Positions 32,227 through 40,773 of a DNA stretch of 43,848 nt are shown in pieces. The stretch comes from an uncultured Lachnospiraceae bacterium (GTDB taxonomy: Bacteria; Bacillota; Clostridia; Lachnospirales; Lachnospiraceae): positions 1 to 43,848 of the forward strand of contig CANPIM010000026.1 of assembly GCA_947574135.1 (NCBI GenBank), read 5' to 3'. Below the pieces are notes generated by a model, which was not told the DNA's origin, searched no databases, and saw nothing but the letters and a program-made list of their open reading frames with translations. The first letter of the stretch is position 1. Each line of letters begins with the position of its first letter. The position numbers and the translations under genes were made by a program.

Positions 32227-32960
32227 ATTACCGTGAATATCATTTTCGCGTACAGGAGTGGATACTGTGTATGCTGGAAGGGGGAGGGCTGATTCTGCTG
32301 ACTGCATTTTTGTTCTTCAACACTCTTTGGGCCTGTATTCCAGGACTGCCATTTTTATGGTTCTATGGGAAATGGAAGAAGGAGGATAAGACAAAGCAGA
32401 GGCAGCAGGAGCTGAAGCTACAGTTTCGGGAGGGAATCCGCAGTATGTCTGCAGGATTGCAGGCAGGCTTGTCTGTGGAAAATGCCCTTGGAGAGGCTGC
32501 CCGGGATCTGCGCATGATGGAATGGAAGGAGGCCTATATGGTTCGGGAGCTGGAAGAAATGCAATATAAAATCCAGGCCAGTCAAACCATTGAACAGGTA
32601 TTTCAAAACTTTGCCCAGCGCAGCGGCGTTGAGGATGCAGCGGTTTTTGCAGATATTTTTGCAGCGGCAAAGCGAAGCGGGCAGGACTTAACCCAGGTCA
32701 TAGGAAATACTGTGCGGACCATAGGGGAAAAGCTGGAAATGGATCGGGAGATTGCCATGATTCTGGCTTCCCGCAAGTACGAACAGGGAATTATGAGCCT
32801 CATGCCCTTTGGAATGCTGCTCTATCTGCGCCTTACCTCCGGAGGCTTTCTGAATGTATTGTATGAGGGTCTGGCTGGCCGGGGATTGATGATCCTGTGT
32901 CTGGGGATCTATCTGGCTGTGTGGAGACTGGGAAAGAGGCTGGTACAAATTGAAATTTAA
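32169..32960 (+). CDS. TadB-like pilus platform protein
   Basis: A 263-residue (or shorter) inner membrane platform protein with a T2SSF domain. Hydrophobic segments lie near residues 38-62 and 215-258, and the cytoplasmic domain carries SMSAGLQAGLSVENALGEAARDL and the pattern of alternating helices of the family. The start is uncertain. ATG 32169 lies 58 bp inside cpaF with modest GGGAGAG; ATG 32271 would remove the first helix lead. The residues before the hydrophobic helix resemble TadB from about IDYREYHF, whose first codon is ATA at 32223, seven bases after GGAGG. It would be an unusual start. Confidence 0.8.
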   Translation: MPGEAEPQGQEKERGGRGIDYREYHFRVQEWILCMLEGGGLILLTAFLFFNTLWACIPGLPFLWFYGKWKKEDKTKQRQQELKLQFREGIRSMSAGLQAGLSVENALGEAARDLRMMEWKEAYMVRELEEMQYKIQASQTIEQVFQNFAQRSGVEDAAVFADIFAAAKRSGQDLTQVIGNTVRTIGEKLEMDREIAMILASRKYEQGIMSLMPFGMLLYLRLTSGGFLNVLYEGLAGRGLMILCLGIYLAVWRLGKRLVQIEI

Positions 32961-34188
32961 GTGGAATTGGAAAAAAGAATGGACTCTGCCGGCTTTCCTG
33001 ATCCTGCTTGGAATGGCAGCCGGAGGAGCTTTGCTAGTCCAGGACTGGAAAGGGAGCAGTTTGCCTTCTGATCAGGGGCTCTGTCGGCCTTTGGCCGGAG
33101 AGACAGCCCTGGAGGAGGAGCTGGAGGTGCAGTCCCTGTTTGGAACCCAAAGACTTCCGGTGACGGTGGAGGCCCAGAGGCTCACAAAGGAAGAGATTCG
33201 GGAAAAGCTGCCGGAAATCGCAAAGGAGCTGGAGCTTTCTATAGCAGGAAAAAATCCGTCTCTGGATCAGGTGCAGGAGCCGCTTTTGCTTCCGGAGGAG
33301 CTGGAGGGCTGGCCGGTTTCCATTACCTGGAGGGTGGAGGAGGGCGGCCCGGTCTGTGAGGACGGAACCTTAAATCAACAAAATCTGTCCAAAGAAGGTG
33401 TTCTCACAGAGCTGACGGCGCAGCTGCAGTGGGAGGAGGAGATTTTAATCTGGCCCATTTACGTGCGGGTATTTCCCCCGGAGAGAAGCCAGGAGGAAGC
33501 GTTTCTGGAGAGCTTAAAGGAGGCCGTGGAGCAGGAAAGCATGCATTCCCAATATGAACCACAGTTATCTCTGCCAAAAGAGGCGGGAGGCGTGGCCCTT
33601 AAGTGGAGCCGTCGTATGGATTTCCGGGGGATTCTGGTGGGGATTCTGGGAATCCTGGGCGCCTTTTTACAAATACTGTCCAAGCGCCAGGAGAAGGAAA
33701 AGCAGGAACAAAAAAAGCGAAGCCAGATGGAAATGGACTACCCTGAGCTTGTGAGCAAGCTAAAGCTTTATATGGAAGCTGGCCTTACCTGCCGGGCGGC
33801 CTGGATGAAAATCGCCGGAGACTATCAGGAAAAAAGAAAGACAGGGCAGACAGAGTGTCGCCATATCTATGAGGAGATGCTGAAAACCGGTTTTGAAATG
33901 CAGAGCGGAGTGGGGGAGTTAAAGGCCTATGAGCGCTTTGCTGAACGGTGCCGGGTTCCCTGCTATAAGAAGCTGGTGGGTCTGCTGACCCAAAATCTGC
34001 GAAAGGGAAACCGGGGCTTGGGGGAGCTGCTGGAGACAGAGATGTGGCAGGCCTTTGAAAACCGCAAGGCTTTGGCCAGAAGGCAGGGGGAGGAGGCGGG
34101 CACAAAGCTTTTGTTACCTATGATTGGCATGCTGGGAGTTGTAATGGTTATTGTCATTGCACCGGCCCTCATGTCCATGCAAATGTAA
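32950..34188 (+). CDS. TadC-like platform protein with Ig-like ectodomain
   Basis: A 412-residue platform protein. Helix 1 is at about 14-31. Residues 33-222 are extracytoplasmic, and 112-176 read like an Ig-like bacterial domain (LPEELEGWPVSITW, EDGTLNQ, LTAQLQWEEE). Helix 2 is about 226-243, followed by a cytoplasmic T2SSF domain (about 245-385) and a final helix (386-410). In classical TadC there is no such ectodomain. The start is TTG 32950, overlapping tadB by 11 bp, with weak ribosome site. TadB and TadC together form the membrane platform for CpaF. Confidence 0.82.
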   Translation: MKFKWNWKKEWTLPAFLILLGMAAGGALLVQDWKGSSLPSDQGLCRPLAGETALEEELEVQSLFGTQRLPVTVEAQRLTKEEIREKLPEIAKELELSIAGKNPSLDQVQEPLLLPEELEGWPVSITWRVEEGGPVCEDGTLNQQNLSKEGVLTELTAQLQWEEEILIWPIYVRVFPPERSQEEAFLESLKEAVEQESMHSQYEPQLSLPKEAGGVALKWSRRMDFRGILVGILGILGAFLQILSKRQEKEKQEQKKRSQMEMDYPELVSKLKLYMEAGLTCRAAWMKIAGDYQEKRKTGQTECRHIYEEMLKTGFEMQSGVGELKAYERFAERCRVPCYKKLVGLLTQNLRKGNRGLGELLETEMWQAFENRKALARRQGEEAGTKLLLPMIGMLGVVMVIVIAPALMSMQM

Positions 34189-34234
34189 AAATTTGGAAAA
34201 TAATAAAACAGCACTTCAAACAGGAGGTTCGAAT

Positions 34235-34405
34235 ATGAAGGAATTATGGATGCGTTTTTTAAAGGAAGAGGATGGCGTAGGTGTGGTGGAGCTGATTTTG
34301 ATCCTGGTGGTTTTGATCTCGCTGGTTTTGATCTTCAAAGAACAGCTCACAGATCTGGTAAAGAGTATCTTTGAAAAGATTGTAAAGCAGAGCAATAAGG
34401 TGTGA
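34235..34405 (+). CDS. Flp-type IVb pilin
   Basis: A 56-residue pilin precursor. Cleavage after G14 (EEDG|VGVVE) puts the required glutamate at mature position 5, followed by a hydrophobic stretch and a short amphipathic tail ending KQSNKV. Mature length is about 42 residues, typical of Flp1. I chose ATG 34235 behind CAGGAGG; a longer frame from 34151 overlaps the platform gene. It is the major fibre subunit. Confidence 0.88.
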   Translation: MKELWMRFLKEEDGVGVVELILILVVLISLVLIFKEQLTDLVKSIFEKIVKQSNKV

Positions 34406-34412
34406 GGAAGCC

Positions 34413-35876
34413 ATGAAACGGGCACAGATTACGGTATTTATGAGCCTGCTTCTTCCACTGTTTCTGGCGGTTCTGGGAGCAGTGCTGGATTCCGCCTACC
34501 AGCAGGCCATAAGAAGCCGGATTCAGCGAAGCCTTACACTCTGTGAATATTCTCTTTTATCTGAATACCAGACAGATCTGTGGGAGCGATACGGCCTGTT
34601 TTATCTGGATACGGCCTACGGAGAGCGTGAGGAGTCCGAGAAAAAGGTACAGTCCAGGCTTCTGACCTATTTAAAGGGAAATCTGTCCTGGAAGGATGGG
34701 GAGGCGCGCGGCGCCTTCACACCCTTTCAGACAGCTGTATGCCAGCTGGAGGCAGGGGATTTCTCCAGAGCCACCGACGGCCGGGGGCAGGTGTTTTATG
34801 AACAGGCCGTGGCCTTTGAGCAGGACCTCTGGGGCGCAGCATTGCTATCGGAATGGCTGGACTGTTCGGAGAATGCCAGAAATTTGGAGGAGCAGGAGAG
34901 CAGCTTTCAGGAGGCGGATCAGAGAGAGCGGAATAATCTGGAGGTATTACGCCAAAGACGCCAGGAGGAGGAAGAGGAGGACACCCAGGACCCAACGGCA
35001 GAGCTGGTTCAGGACCGGGAGAGCCGCCTGTTAACCATGGTGGTGGCGGAGCCCTCTGAGATGTCAGCTAAGGCAGTTTCTCTGGAGAAGGTGCCTTCGG
35101 TACGCCCTTTGCTGGAGGGGTGCGGCCCTGTTGGACATATTTCTCCCGGTCTTATCAATGATCAGTGGTTTCATACTTACCTTCTGGAGCGATGTGCCAA
35201 CGCAAGGGAAGCCCTACAGCAGGAGCAGGCAGGAGAATGGCTGGCCTATGAGCTGGAGTATATTTTGATAGGAAAGGAAAGTGACAGGGAAAATCTGGAG
35301 GGTGTGGTAAACCGTCTGTTGCTTATTCGGGAGGGTGTAAATTACGCCTATCTTATGACAGACAGCACAAAACAGGCGGAGGCCTTTGCATTGGCGGCTG
35401 TGATTGCAGGAATTACCCTGATGCCGGAGCTTGTGGAGGCATTAAAGCAGGTGATTCTGCTGACCTGGGCCTATGGAGAGAGTGTGCTGGATGTACGAGG
35501 GCTTTTGCAGGGAAATCAGATAGCTCTCATAAAAACCGGAGAATCCTGGAAGCTTCCCCTGACCAAGCTGTTTACCCTGCGTTCTCACTTAACCGAATAT
35601 GATGGCAGATCAGATACAGGCGGAATGAAATATGAGGGGTATTTACGGCTGCTTCTGACTATGACCGGCCGGGACAAGAAGTGTATGCGGGCGCTGGATA
35701 TTATCGAAGGAACCCTGCGGGCAACGGAGCAGGGGCGTTACCTGTATATGGATCAGTGCATCGATGGATTAACGGTAAAAGCAGAATTTAGCGCTGCCTC
35801 TTTATTTTCCGGCTGGGCCGGGACAGGAGGAGCCCATGAAATGACTGCAGAAAGAAGGTTTCTCTATGAGTGGTAA
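34413..35876 (+). CDS. DUF5702 pilus-associated protein
   Basis: A 487-residue protein starting with a prepilin-like segment (RAQITVFMSLLLPLFLAVLGAVLDSAYQQAI) in which phenylalanine replaces the usual glutamate at +5. The rest is extracytoplasmic and helical, with a highly acidic region near 180-200. This is the DUF5702 layout found in Lachnospiraceae Tad loci. It is probably a minor component or tip of the Flp apparatus, as inference. It begins 7 bp after the pilin gene and overlaps the next gene by 11 bp. Confidence 0.8.
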   Translation: MKRAQITVFMSLLLPLFLAVLGAVLDSAYQQAIRSRIQRSLTLCEYSLLSEYQTDLWERYGLFYLDTAYGEREESEKKVQSRLLTYLKGNLSWKDGEARGAFTPFQTAVCQLEAGDFSRATDGRGQVFYEQAVAFEQDLWGAALLSEWLDCSENARNLEEQESSFQEADQRERNNLEVLRQRRQEEEEEDTQDPTAELVQDRESRLLTMVVAEPSEMSAKAVSLEKVPSVRPLLEGCGPVGHISPGLINDQWFHTYLLERCANAREALQQEQAGEWLAYELEYILIGKESDRENLEGVVNRLLLIREGVNYAYLMTDSTKQAEAFALAAVIAGITLMPELVEALKQVILLTWAYGESVLDVRGLLQGNQIALIKTGESWKLPLTKLFTLRSHLTEYDGRSDTGGMKYEGYLRLLLTMTGRDKKCMRALDIIEGTLRATEQGRYLYMDQCIDGLTVKAEFSAASLFSGWAGTGGAHEMTAERRFLYEW

Positions 35877-36789
35877 TATGGTAAATGGAAATGAGAAGAT
35901 ACATTCGGATATTCTTTCGGTACATACAGAGAAAAGGCCGGGCCCTCAAAGCAAAAAGAAAAACCTTATTTCTTGGAAGCTGGTATCAGAAAGAATATCC
36001 GAATGTATCCCGTCATGGCAAAGGACAGGGCGGCGCGGCAGTCTGACAGTGGAGGCTGCCATGCTGTTGCCCCTGTTTTGGTGGTTCCTCTCAGGATTTC
36101 TCTATCTGCTGATCCTGTTTCGTCTCCAGGAGGATATTGGGCAGGGGCTGGCGGATGCAGGGCGGGAGCTGGGACAGTATGCATATAGCATGGGGTCAGA
36201 TCAGGGAGGACTTTCCAGTGTGTCACTGCTGCAGGTGCGTCAAAAGCTGGGAGCACGGTGTAAGGATGTGGTGGCGCTGGGGTTGATAGAGGGCCGGCTT
36301 TTGGGTGTGCGCCTGGGAAAGAGCAGAATCATGGAGGAGAAGGCCCAGCTTGAGCTTATAGCGGAATATGAGGTGCGCAGCCCCTGGCTGCTGTTTGGCA
36401 CAGGAACCATACCGGTAAGACAAAGACAGCTCTGCCGGGCCTGGGTAGGCAGCCGGGGAGCCGGGGCAGAGGGAGAATGGGAGGAAATGGTCTATGTGAC
36501 GCCCTACGGAGAGGTTTGCCACAGAGATATGGAGTGCCGGCACTTAAAGCTTTCCCTTCAAATGACAACGCAGGCGGAGGCAGAGGCGGGCCGAAATAAA
36601 AACGGGGAGCGGTATCAGGCCTGCTCAGGGTGTTGCAGGGAACATACGTCAGGAGCGGTTTATGTGACGGACTATGGGAACCGGTACCACCAGAATTTAA
36701 ACTGTCAGGGGTTAAAAAGAACGGTTTATCTGGTATTTGCTTCCGAGGCCCAGGGGAAAAGCGTCTGCAAAAGCTGCGGCGGCTTGTAA
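35866..36789 (+). CDS. TadE-like pseudopilin with two C-terminal zinc modules
   Basis: A 307-residue protein. A long basic N-terminus precedes the TadE cleavage site RRG|SLTVEAAMLLP with glutamate at +5. The extracytoplasmic middle is helical. Two tandem modules follow, at about 208-258 and 265-306, each with V-Y-V-T-x-Y-G, one His and Cys (H219/C224; H275/C280), and a later CxxC (C253/C256; C301/C304). They resemble the Ada-type Zn-binding or YHxxxxC...CxxC modules seen on exported Firmicute proteins. A metal-binding or structural tail on a minor pilin is inferred. Confidence 0.78.
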   Translation: MSGNMVNGNEKIHSDILSVHTEKRPGPQSKKKNLISWKLVSERISECIPSWQRTGRRGSLTVEAAMLLPLFWWFLSGFLYLLILFRLQEDIGQGLADAGRELGQYAYSMGSDQGGLSSVSLLQVRQKLGARCKDVVALGLIEGRLLGVRLGKSRIMEEKAQLELIAEYEVRSPWLLFGTGTIPVRQRQLCRAWVGSRGAGAEGEWEEMVYVTPYGEVCHRDMECRHLKLSLQMTTQAEAEAGRNKNGERYQACSGCCREHTSGAVYVTDYGNRYHQNLNCQGLKRTVYLVFASEAQGKSVCKSCGGL

Positions 36790-36891
36790 AAGAAAGACAC
36801 AAAGGAAGAGGCAGAATGGGGAAAAAGGAAGCAGGATTGGAAAGAGATAGGATAAAAACGAAAAACCAAAACGGAGAAGAAAGGGTGACAT

Positions 36892-37326
36892 ATGAAGCCT
36901 GGATGGGAGTGCTTTATTTATGGAATGCCAGGAGTATTGTTGGCATGGAATGCCTGGCAGGATTTTAAGAAACGGGAAATACTTCCCCTTAGCCTGTGGA
37001 TTTTTCTGGCTGGCGGACTTTTGCTAAATGGAGCTCTGAGATATCAATCCTGGGAGAGCCTGGCAGGGGGAGTTTCCATAGGAGCTGTGATGCTTGTGTT
37101 CTCCTGGGCAACCAGGGGAGGGATCGGCTGGGGAGACGGACTGCTGCTGTGCGTCACAGGGGTTTACCTGGGATTCTTAGAAAATCTGGGGCTGCTTTTA
37201 TGGGGATTATTGCTGTGTGCCATATTTTCTGCCGGGATTTTACTGACCAATCGGGGGGACAGGAAAAAAGAGATCCCCTTTCTTCCCTTTTTACTGGCAG
37301 CGTATTTGGGAGGATTGCTTCTATGA
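36892..37326 (+). CDS. Second A24 prepilin peptidase
   Basis: A 144-residue polytopic protein with catalytic aspartates D24 (WQDFKKREI) and D82 in GWGDG. The first helix and GxGD region match A24 peptidases; the usual lysine after GxGD is not present. It is smaller than the peptidase that opens the operon. Two peptidases in one Tad locus suggest separate substrates, for example Flp pilin and the TadE-like proteins. The start ATG 36892 follows AAGGGTG, about 100 bp after the previous gene. Confidence 0.78.
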   Translation: MKPGWECFIYGMPGVLLAWNAWQDFKKREILPLSLWIFLAGGLLLNGALRYQSWESLAGGVSIGAVMLVFSWATRGGIGWGDGLLLCVTGVYLGFLENLGLLLWGLLLCAIFSAGILLTNRGDRKKEIPFLPFLLAAYLGGLLL

Positions 37327-37778
37327 AAAGAAAAAGATTTTGCCAGGGGAACCGGGATTTTCGGAGAGGAAGTTTTACGGTAGAGGCATCTTTTATTCTA
37401 CCTTTTGTGTGTTTTTTGCTTGCCGTGCTTTTGCAGGCAATTTTGTACCTTCATGACGCCAGTGTGTTTGCATCCACGGCCTACGAGGCGGCCCAAAAGG
37501 CCGCAGAGCTAAAGGACACCAGTGCAAAGGAACGGGCCGCATTTGCCAGAGAGCAGGCTTTTCTTCTTCTAGATAAAAAACGGCTGGCCTGCAAGGGGTG
37601 CGAGGTGGAGGCTTCTGCCACATCTGGAAGGGTACAGGTATGCATCAGGGGAAGTACCGGATTTTTTGGAGGGCTTTCTCTGGAGGCAAAAAAAGAGGTT
37701 TTATACACAAATCCTGTAGATTTTTTGCGGAGCATAAAAAAGACAAAAAATCTTTGGGAGAAAATAACAGACGAATAA
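37323..37778 (+). CDS. TadE/TadG-like pseudopilin
   Basis: A 151-residue minor pilin. The cleavage site is RRG|SFTVEASFILP, with glutamate at +5 and a hydrophobic helix (about 17-42). The remainder is a short extracytoplasmic domain with two cysteines in a K-G-C-E-V pattern. ATG 37323 overlaps the peptidase stop, so the two are coupled. It is the second TadE-like protein of the operon. Confidence 0.82.
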   Translation: MKRKRFCQGNRDFRRGSFTVEASFILPFVCFLLAVLLQAILYLHDASVFASTAYEAAQKAAELKDTSAKERAAFAREQAFLLLDKKRLACKGCEVEASATSGRVQVCIRGSTGFFGGLSLEAKKEVLYTNPVDFLRSIKKTKNLWEKITDE

Positions 37779-37837
37779 AGCATGTGTCTGTATAGGACAG
37801 AGGATGTATCTGTCTCCGGAGAAAAGGAGGGAAATCA

Positions 37838-38932
37838 TTGAAGCTGGAGTTTAAAAGAGAGCTGGACCATAATTATCTGGTATTAGAGGAAGAACAGGCG
37901 GATCCAATAAAAGGCTTTGAAGTATATATGCTGGAGGAAAACAGGATTCCAGGACTATTGTGCTGTACCATGCAGGGGGTGAACCAACAGCAGCGCTTTT
38001 ACTATGAGGTGACCTCCAGACAATCTCTGGACCTTTTGCTGGAGAGAAAAAGGCTGTCTTATATGGATTTAATCCATGTTTTAAAGGGAATTCAAACAGC
38101 CATATCCGGGGCAAGAGAATATCTGCTGGATGTAAATCATCTCATGCTGCGTCCGGAATATATGTATCTAAACCTGGATATGGATTTGCCAGAACTTTGC
38201 TATTTTCCCTATTATGAAAAGCCGGTACGGGAACAGTTTTTTGAGCTGGCAGAATATCTTTTGGGCAAGCTGGACCGTCAGGATCGGGAAGGAGTGGAGC
38301 TTGGCTATGAAATTTATAAGATGGCCAGTGAGGAGAATTGTTCCATTGAAGAAATTCTGAAGCTTCAGGGAAAACGAACAGAGGAGTCCCCTGGGACGGC
38401 CGGAAATATTCGTTTATCCTGGGAGGAGCCTCAGGAGCCCACCAGCCGTAAAATAGCAGAGCCCTCTAAGCCTTATGGGACAAAAAAGGCTTCCTTTTGG
38501 AGACGAAGAAAAAAAGAGTCAGAGCAATCTTTGCTTTTACCAGAGAGGGGAGGCTTACTTTCCGAGGAATTTTCCTCAGAGGAACCGGAGTGGGTGGCTC
38601 CCAGAGGGGAGACCAGCCTTCTATCTGAGGGACAGGAGCGAAGGCTGGTATTGTATAGTCCAAACCCGGCCGTGGAGCCTTTGCCTGTGTCTGGAGAATA
38701 TTTTTTAATCGGTAAAAAGAGGGATGCAGTGGACGGATACATCAATCATCCTACAGTGAGCCGCATTCATGCGCGGATAGAAAAGCGGGAACAGGGCTAC
38801 TTTATGACGGATTTGAATTCTACAAACGGAACCTATTTGAATGCCAGGCTGCTAGAGCCAAATGAGACGGCACAGCTCAGAACCGGAGATGTGGTCCGCT
38901 TTGCAGATATGGAGTATACGGTGGGAAATTAG
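37838..38932 (+). CDS. DUF6382-FHA domain protein
   Basis: A 364-residue cytoplasmic protein. The N-terminal 170 residues match DUF6382 (ELDHNYLVLEEEQ, HLMLRPEYMYLNLDM). A charged linker follows, and the last 80 residues are an FHA domain (YFLIGKKRDAVDGYI, SRIHARIEKRE, DLNSTNGTYLN). FHA domains bind phosphothreonine; a target kinase is not in the window. In Lachnospiraceae such proteins close the Tad operon, where they may link the apparatus to Ser/Thr kinase signals, as inference. The start is TTG 37838 with AAGGAGGG. Confidence 0.82.
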   Translation: MKLEFKRELDHNYLVLEEEQADPIKGFEVYMLEENRIPGLLCCTMQGVNQQQRFYYEVTSRQSLDLLLERKRLSYMDLIHVLKGIQTAISGAREYLLDVNHLMLRPEYMYLNLDMDLPELCYFPYYEKPVREQFFELAEYLLGKLDRQDREGVELGYEIYKMASEENCSIEEILKLQGKRTEESPGTAGNIRLSWEEPQEPTSRKIAEPSKPYGTKKASFWRRRKKESEQSLLLPERGGLLSEEFSSEEPEWVAPRGETSLLSEGQERRLVLYSPNPAVEPLPVSGEYFLIGKKRDAVDGYINHPTVSRIHARIEKREQGYFMTDLNSTNGTYLNARLLEPNETAQLRTGDVVRFADMEYTVGN

Positions 38933-39052
38933 AAGAGGGCTTTTCACCATTCTTCAGAGAGATTCCTGGAATTTTGGACGAAATTCTTTGACATGCCGAA
39001 AGCAAAATGGTATATTGGCTTAAAGACAAGGGGCGGAAAGGGAGAAAGCACA

Positions 39053-39817
39053 ATGATTTTTGAGAGTCATGCCCATTTTGACGATGAGGCCTTTGACGAA
39101 GATCGGGAGGAACTTCTGCGTAAGATGCCGGAATGGGGAATTGGCTGCATTGTAAATGTCAGCGCCAGCCTCTCCGGAGTAGAGCGTACCTTAGATCTCA
39201 CCCGGCAGTATCCATTTATCTATGGAGCGGTTGGGATTCATCCGGATGAGGTAAAGGAATTGAATGAGGACAGATTTGCCTGGCTTCGCGCTCAGTGCAT
39301 GGGGGAAAAGGTGGTGGCTGTGGGAGAGATTGGGCTTGATTATTATTGGGACAAGGCTTCTCACGACACGCAGAAATATTGGTTCATACGGCAGCTTGGG
39401 CTGGCCCGGGAGCTTGGGCTGCCTGTGATTATTCACAGCCGGGAGGCGGCTCAGGACACCATGGACATGATGAAGGAGCAGGGGGCCGGGCTTTCCGGTG
39501 TCATCCACTGTTTTTCCTATTCCCCGGAAATGGCCAGGGAATATGTGAATATGGGATATTATATTGGAGTTGGAGGCGTGGTCACGTTTAAAAATGCAAA
39601 AAAGCTTAAGGAGACCGTACAGAGGATTCCCCTGGAGAGGATTTTGCTGGAGACAGATTGCCCTTATTTGGCGCCTGTTCCTTTTCGGGGAAAGCGCAAC
39701 AGCTCACAATATCTCACCTATGTGGCGGAGGCTATCGGAGAGCTAAAGGGGATTTCTTCTCAGGAGGTAATCCAGGTGACAGATAAAAATGCCCGGGAAA
39801 TGTATGGACTGTGCTAA
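39053..39817 (+). CDS. tatD: TatD family metal-dependent DNase
   Basis: A 254-residue TIM-barrel metallohydrolase. Metal ligands include ESHAHFDDEAF, GEIGLDYYW, IHSREAAQDT, IHCFSYS and the final ETDCPYLAPVPFRGKRN. TatD has 3'-5' exonuclease and AP-type activity in DNA repair. ATG 39053 follows GGGAGA; a longer frame from 38993 has no ribosome site. It precedes rsmA as yabD precedes ksgA in Bacillus. Confidence 0.93.
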   Translation: MIFESHAHFDDEAFDEDREELLRKMPEWGIGCIVNVSASLSGVERTLDLTRQYPFIYGAVGIHPDEVKELNEDRFAWLRAQCMGEKVVAVGEIGLDYYWDKASHDTQKYWFIRQLGLARELGLPVIIHSREAAQDTMDMMKEQGAGLSGVIHCFSYSPEMAREYVNMGYYIGVGGVVTFKNAKKLKETVQRIPLERILLETDCPYLAPVPFRGKRNSSQYLTYVAEAIGELKGISSQEVIQVTDKNAREMYGLC

Positions 39818-39847
39818 GAGGATATAATAGAAAGAAGAGGAAGAAAA

Positions 39848-40717
39848 ATGTCTGTACCGGAACCTTATCTGGGAAATCCACAGAAAACCATAGAAATTTT
39901 GCAGAAATATAAATTTGTATTTCAAAAGCGATACGGCCAAAATTTTTTAATAGATCCCCATGTTTTGCAAAAAATAATTCGGTCAGCTAAGGTGACAAAA
40001 GAAGATTTTGTGATGGAAATAGGACCTGGGATTGGCACCATGACACAATATTTGGCTGCTGCGGCCCGGGAGGTAGTGGCAGTGGAAATTGATAAAGCCC
40101 TGATTCCCATCTTGGAGGATACCCTGGAGGGCTTTGAAAATGTGACGGTTCTCAATGAGGATATTCTGAAGGTGGATATTCCAAGGCTTGCAGAGGAGCG
40201 GAATGCAGGGCGGCCCATTAAGGTGGTTGCAAATCTTCCCTATTATATTACAACCCCCATTATTATGGGACTTTTTGAAAATGGTGTTCCTTTGGAAAGC
40301 CTGACCATTATGGTCCAGAAAGAGGTGGCAGAACGCATGAAAGTGGGGCCGGGGACCAAGGACTATGGAGCGCTGTCTCTGGCGATTCAGTATTATGCCA
40401 GACCGGAGCTTATGGCCAATGTTCCTCCGAATTGCTTTATGCCAAGACCAAAGGTGGGATCTGCGGTGATTCAGCTGATCCGTCATGAAAACCCACCGGT
40501 AGAGGTGAAAAATGAAGCGCTGATGTTTCGGATGATCCGGGCCTCCTTTAACCAGAGAAGAAAAACATTGCTAAACAGCCTAACAAATGCCACGGACTTG
40601 CCTTTTACAAAGGAGGAATTGACCATAGCCCTTGAGAAGCTTGGCTGGCCAGTGAATATCCGGGGAGAAGCCCTGACCCTGGAGGAGTTTGCACAGCTGA
40701 GCAATTTGCTGGTATAA
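39848..40717 (+). CDS. rsmA: 16S rRNA dimethyladenosine transferase
   Basis: A 289-residue SAM-dependent methyltransferase that dimethylates A1518 and A1519 near the 3' end of 16S rRNA. The family motifs KRYGQNFLIDPHVLQKII, EIGPGIGTMTQYLA, NLPYYITTPI and the later NRR-like FNQRRKTLLNSL are clear. Loss gives kasugamycin resistance. It follows tatD by 30 bp, and ATG 39848 follows AAGAGGAAG. Confidence 0.95.
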   Translation: MSVPEPYLGNPQKTIEILQKYKFVFQKRYGQNFLIDPHVLQKIIRSAKVTKEDFVMEIGPGIGTMTQYLAAAAREVVAVEIDKALIPILEDTLEGFENVTVLNEDILKVDIPRLAEERNAGRPIKVVANLPYYITTPIIMGLFENGVPLESLTIMVQKEVAERMKVGPGTKDYGALSLAIQYYARPELMANVPPNCFMPRPKVGSAVIQLIRHENPPVEVKNEALMFRMIRASFNQRRKTLLNSLTNATDLPFTKEELTIALEKLGWPVNIRGEALTLEEFAQLSNLLV

Positions 40718-40773
40718 ACCTGTTAGGCCATGCATAGAATGCTTCCAGAGAAAATAGAGGCTGGGAGGCATTT

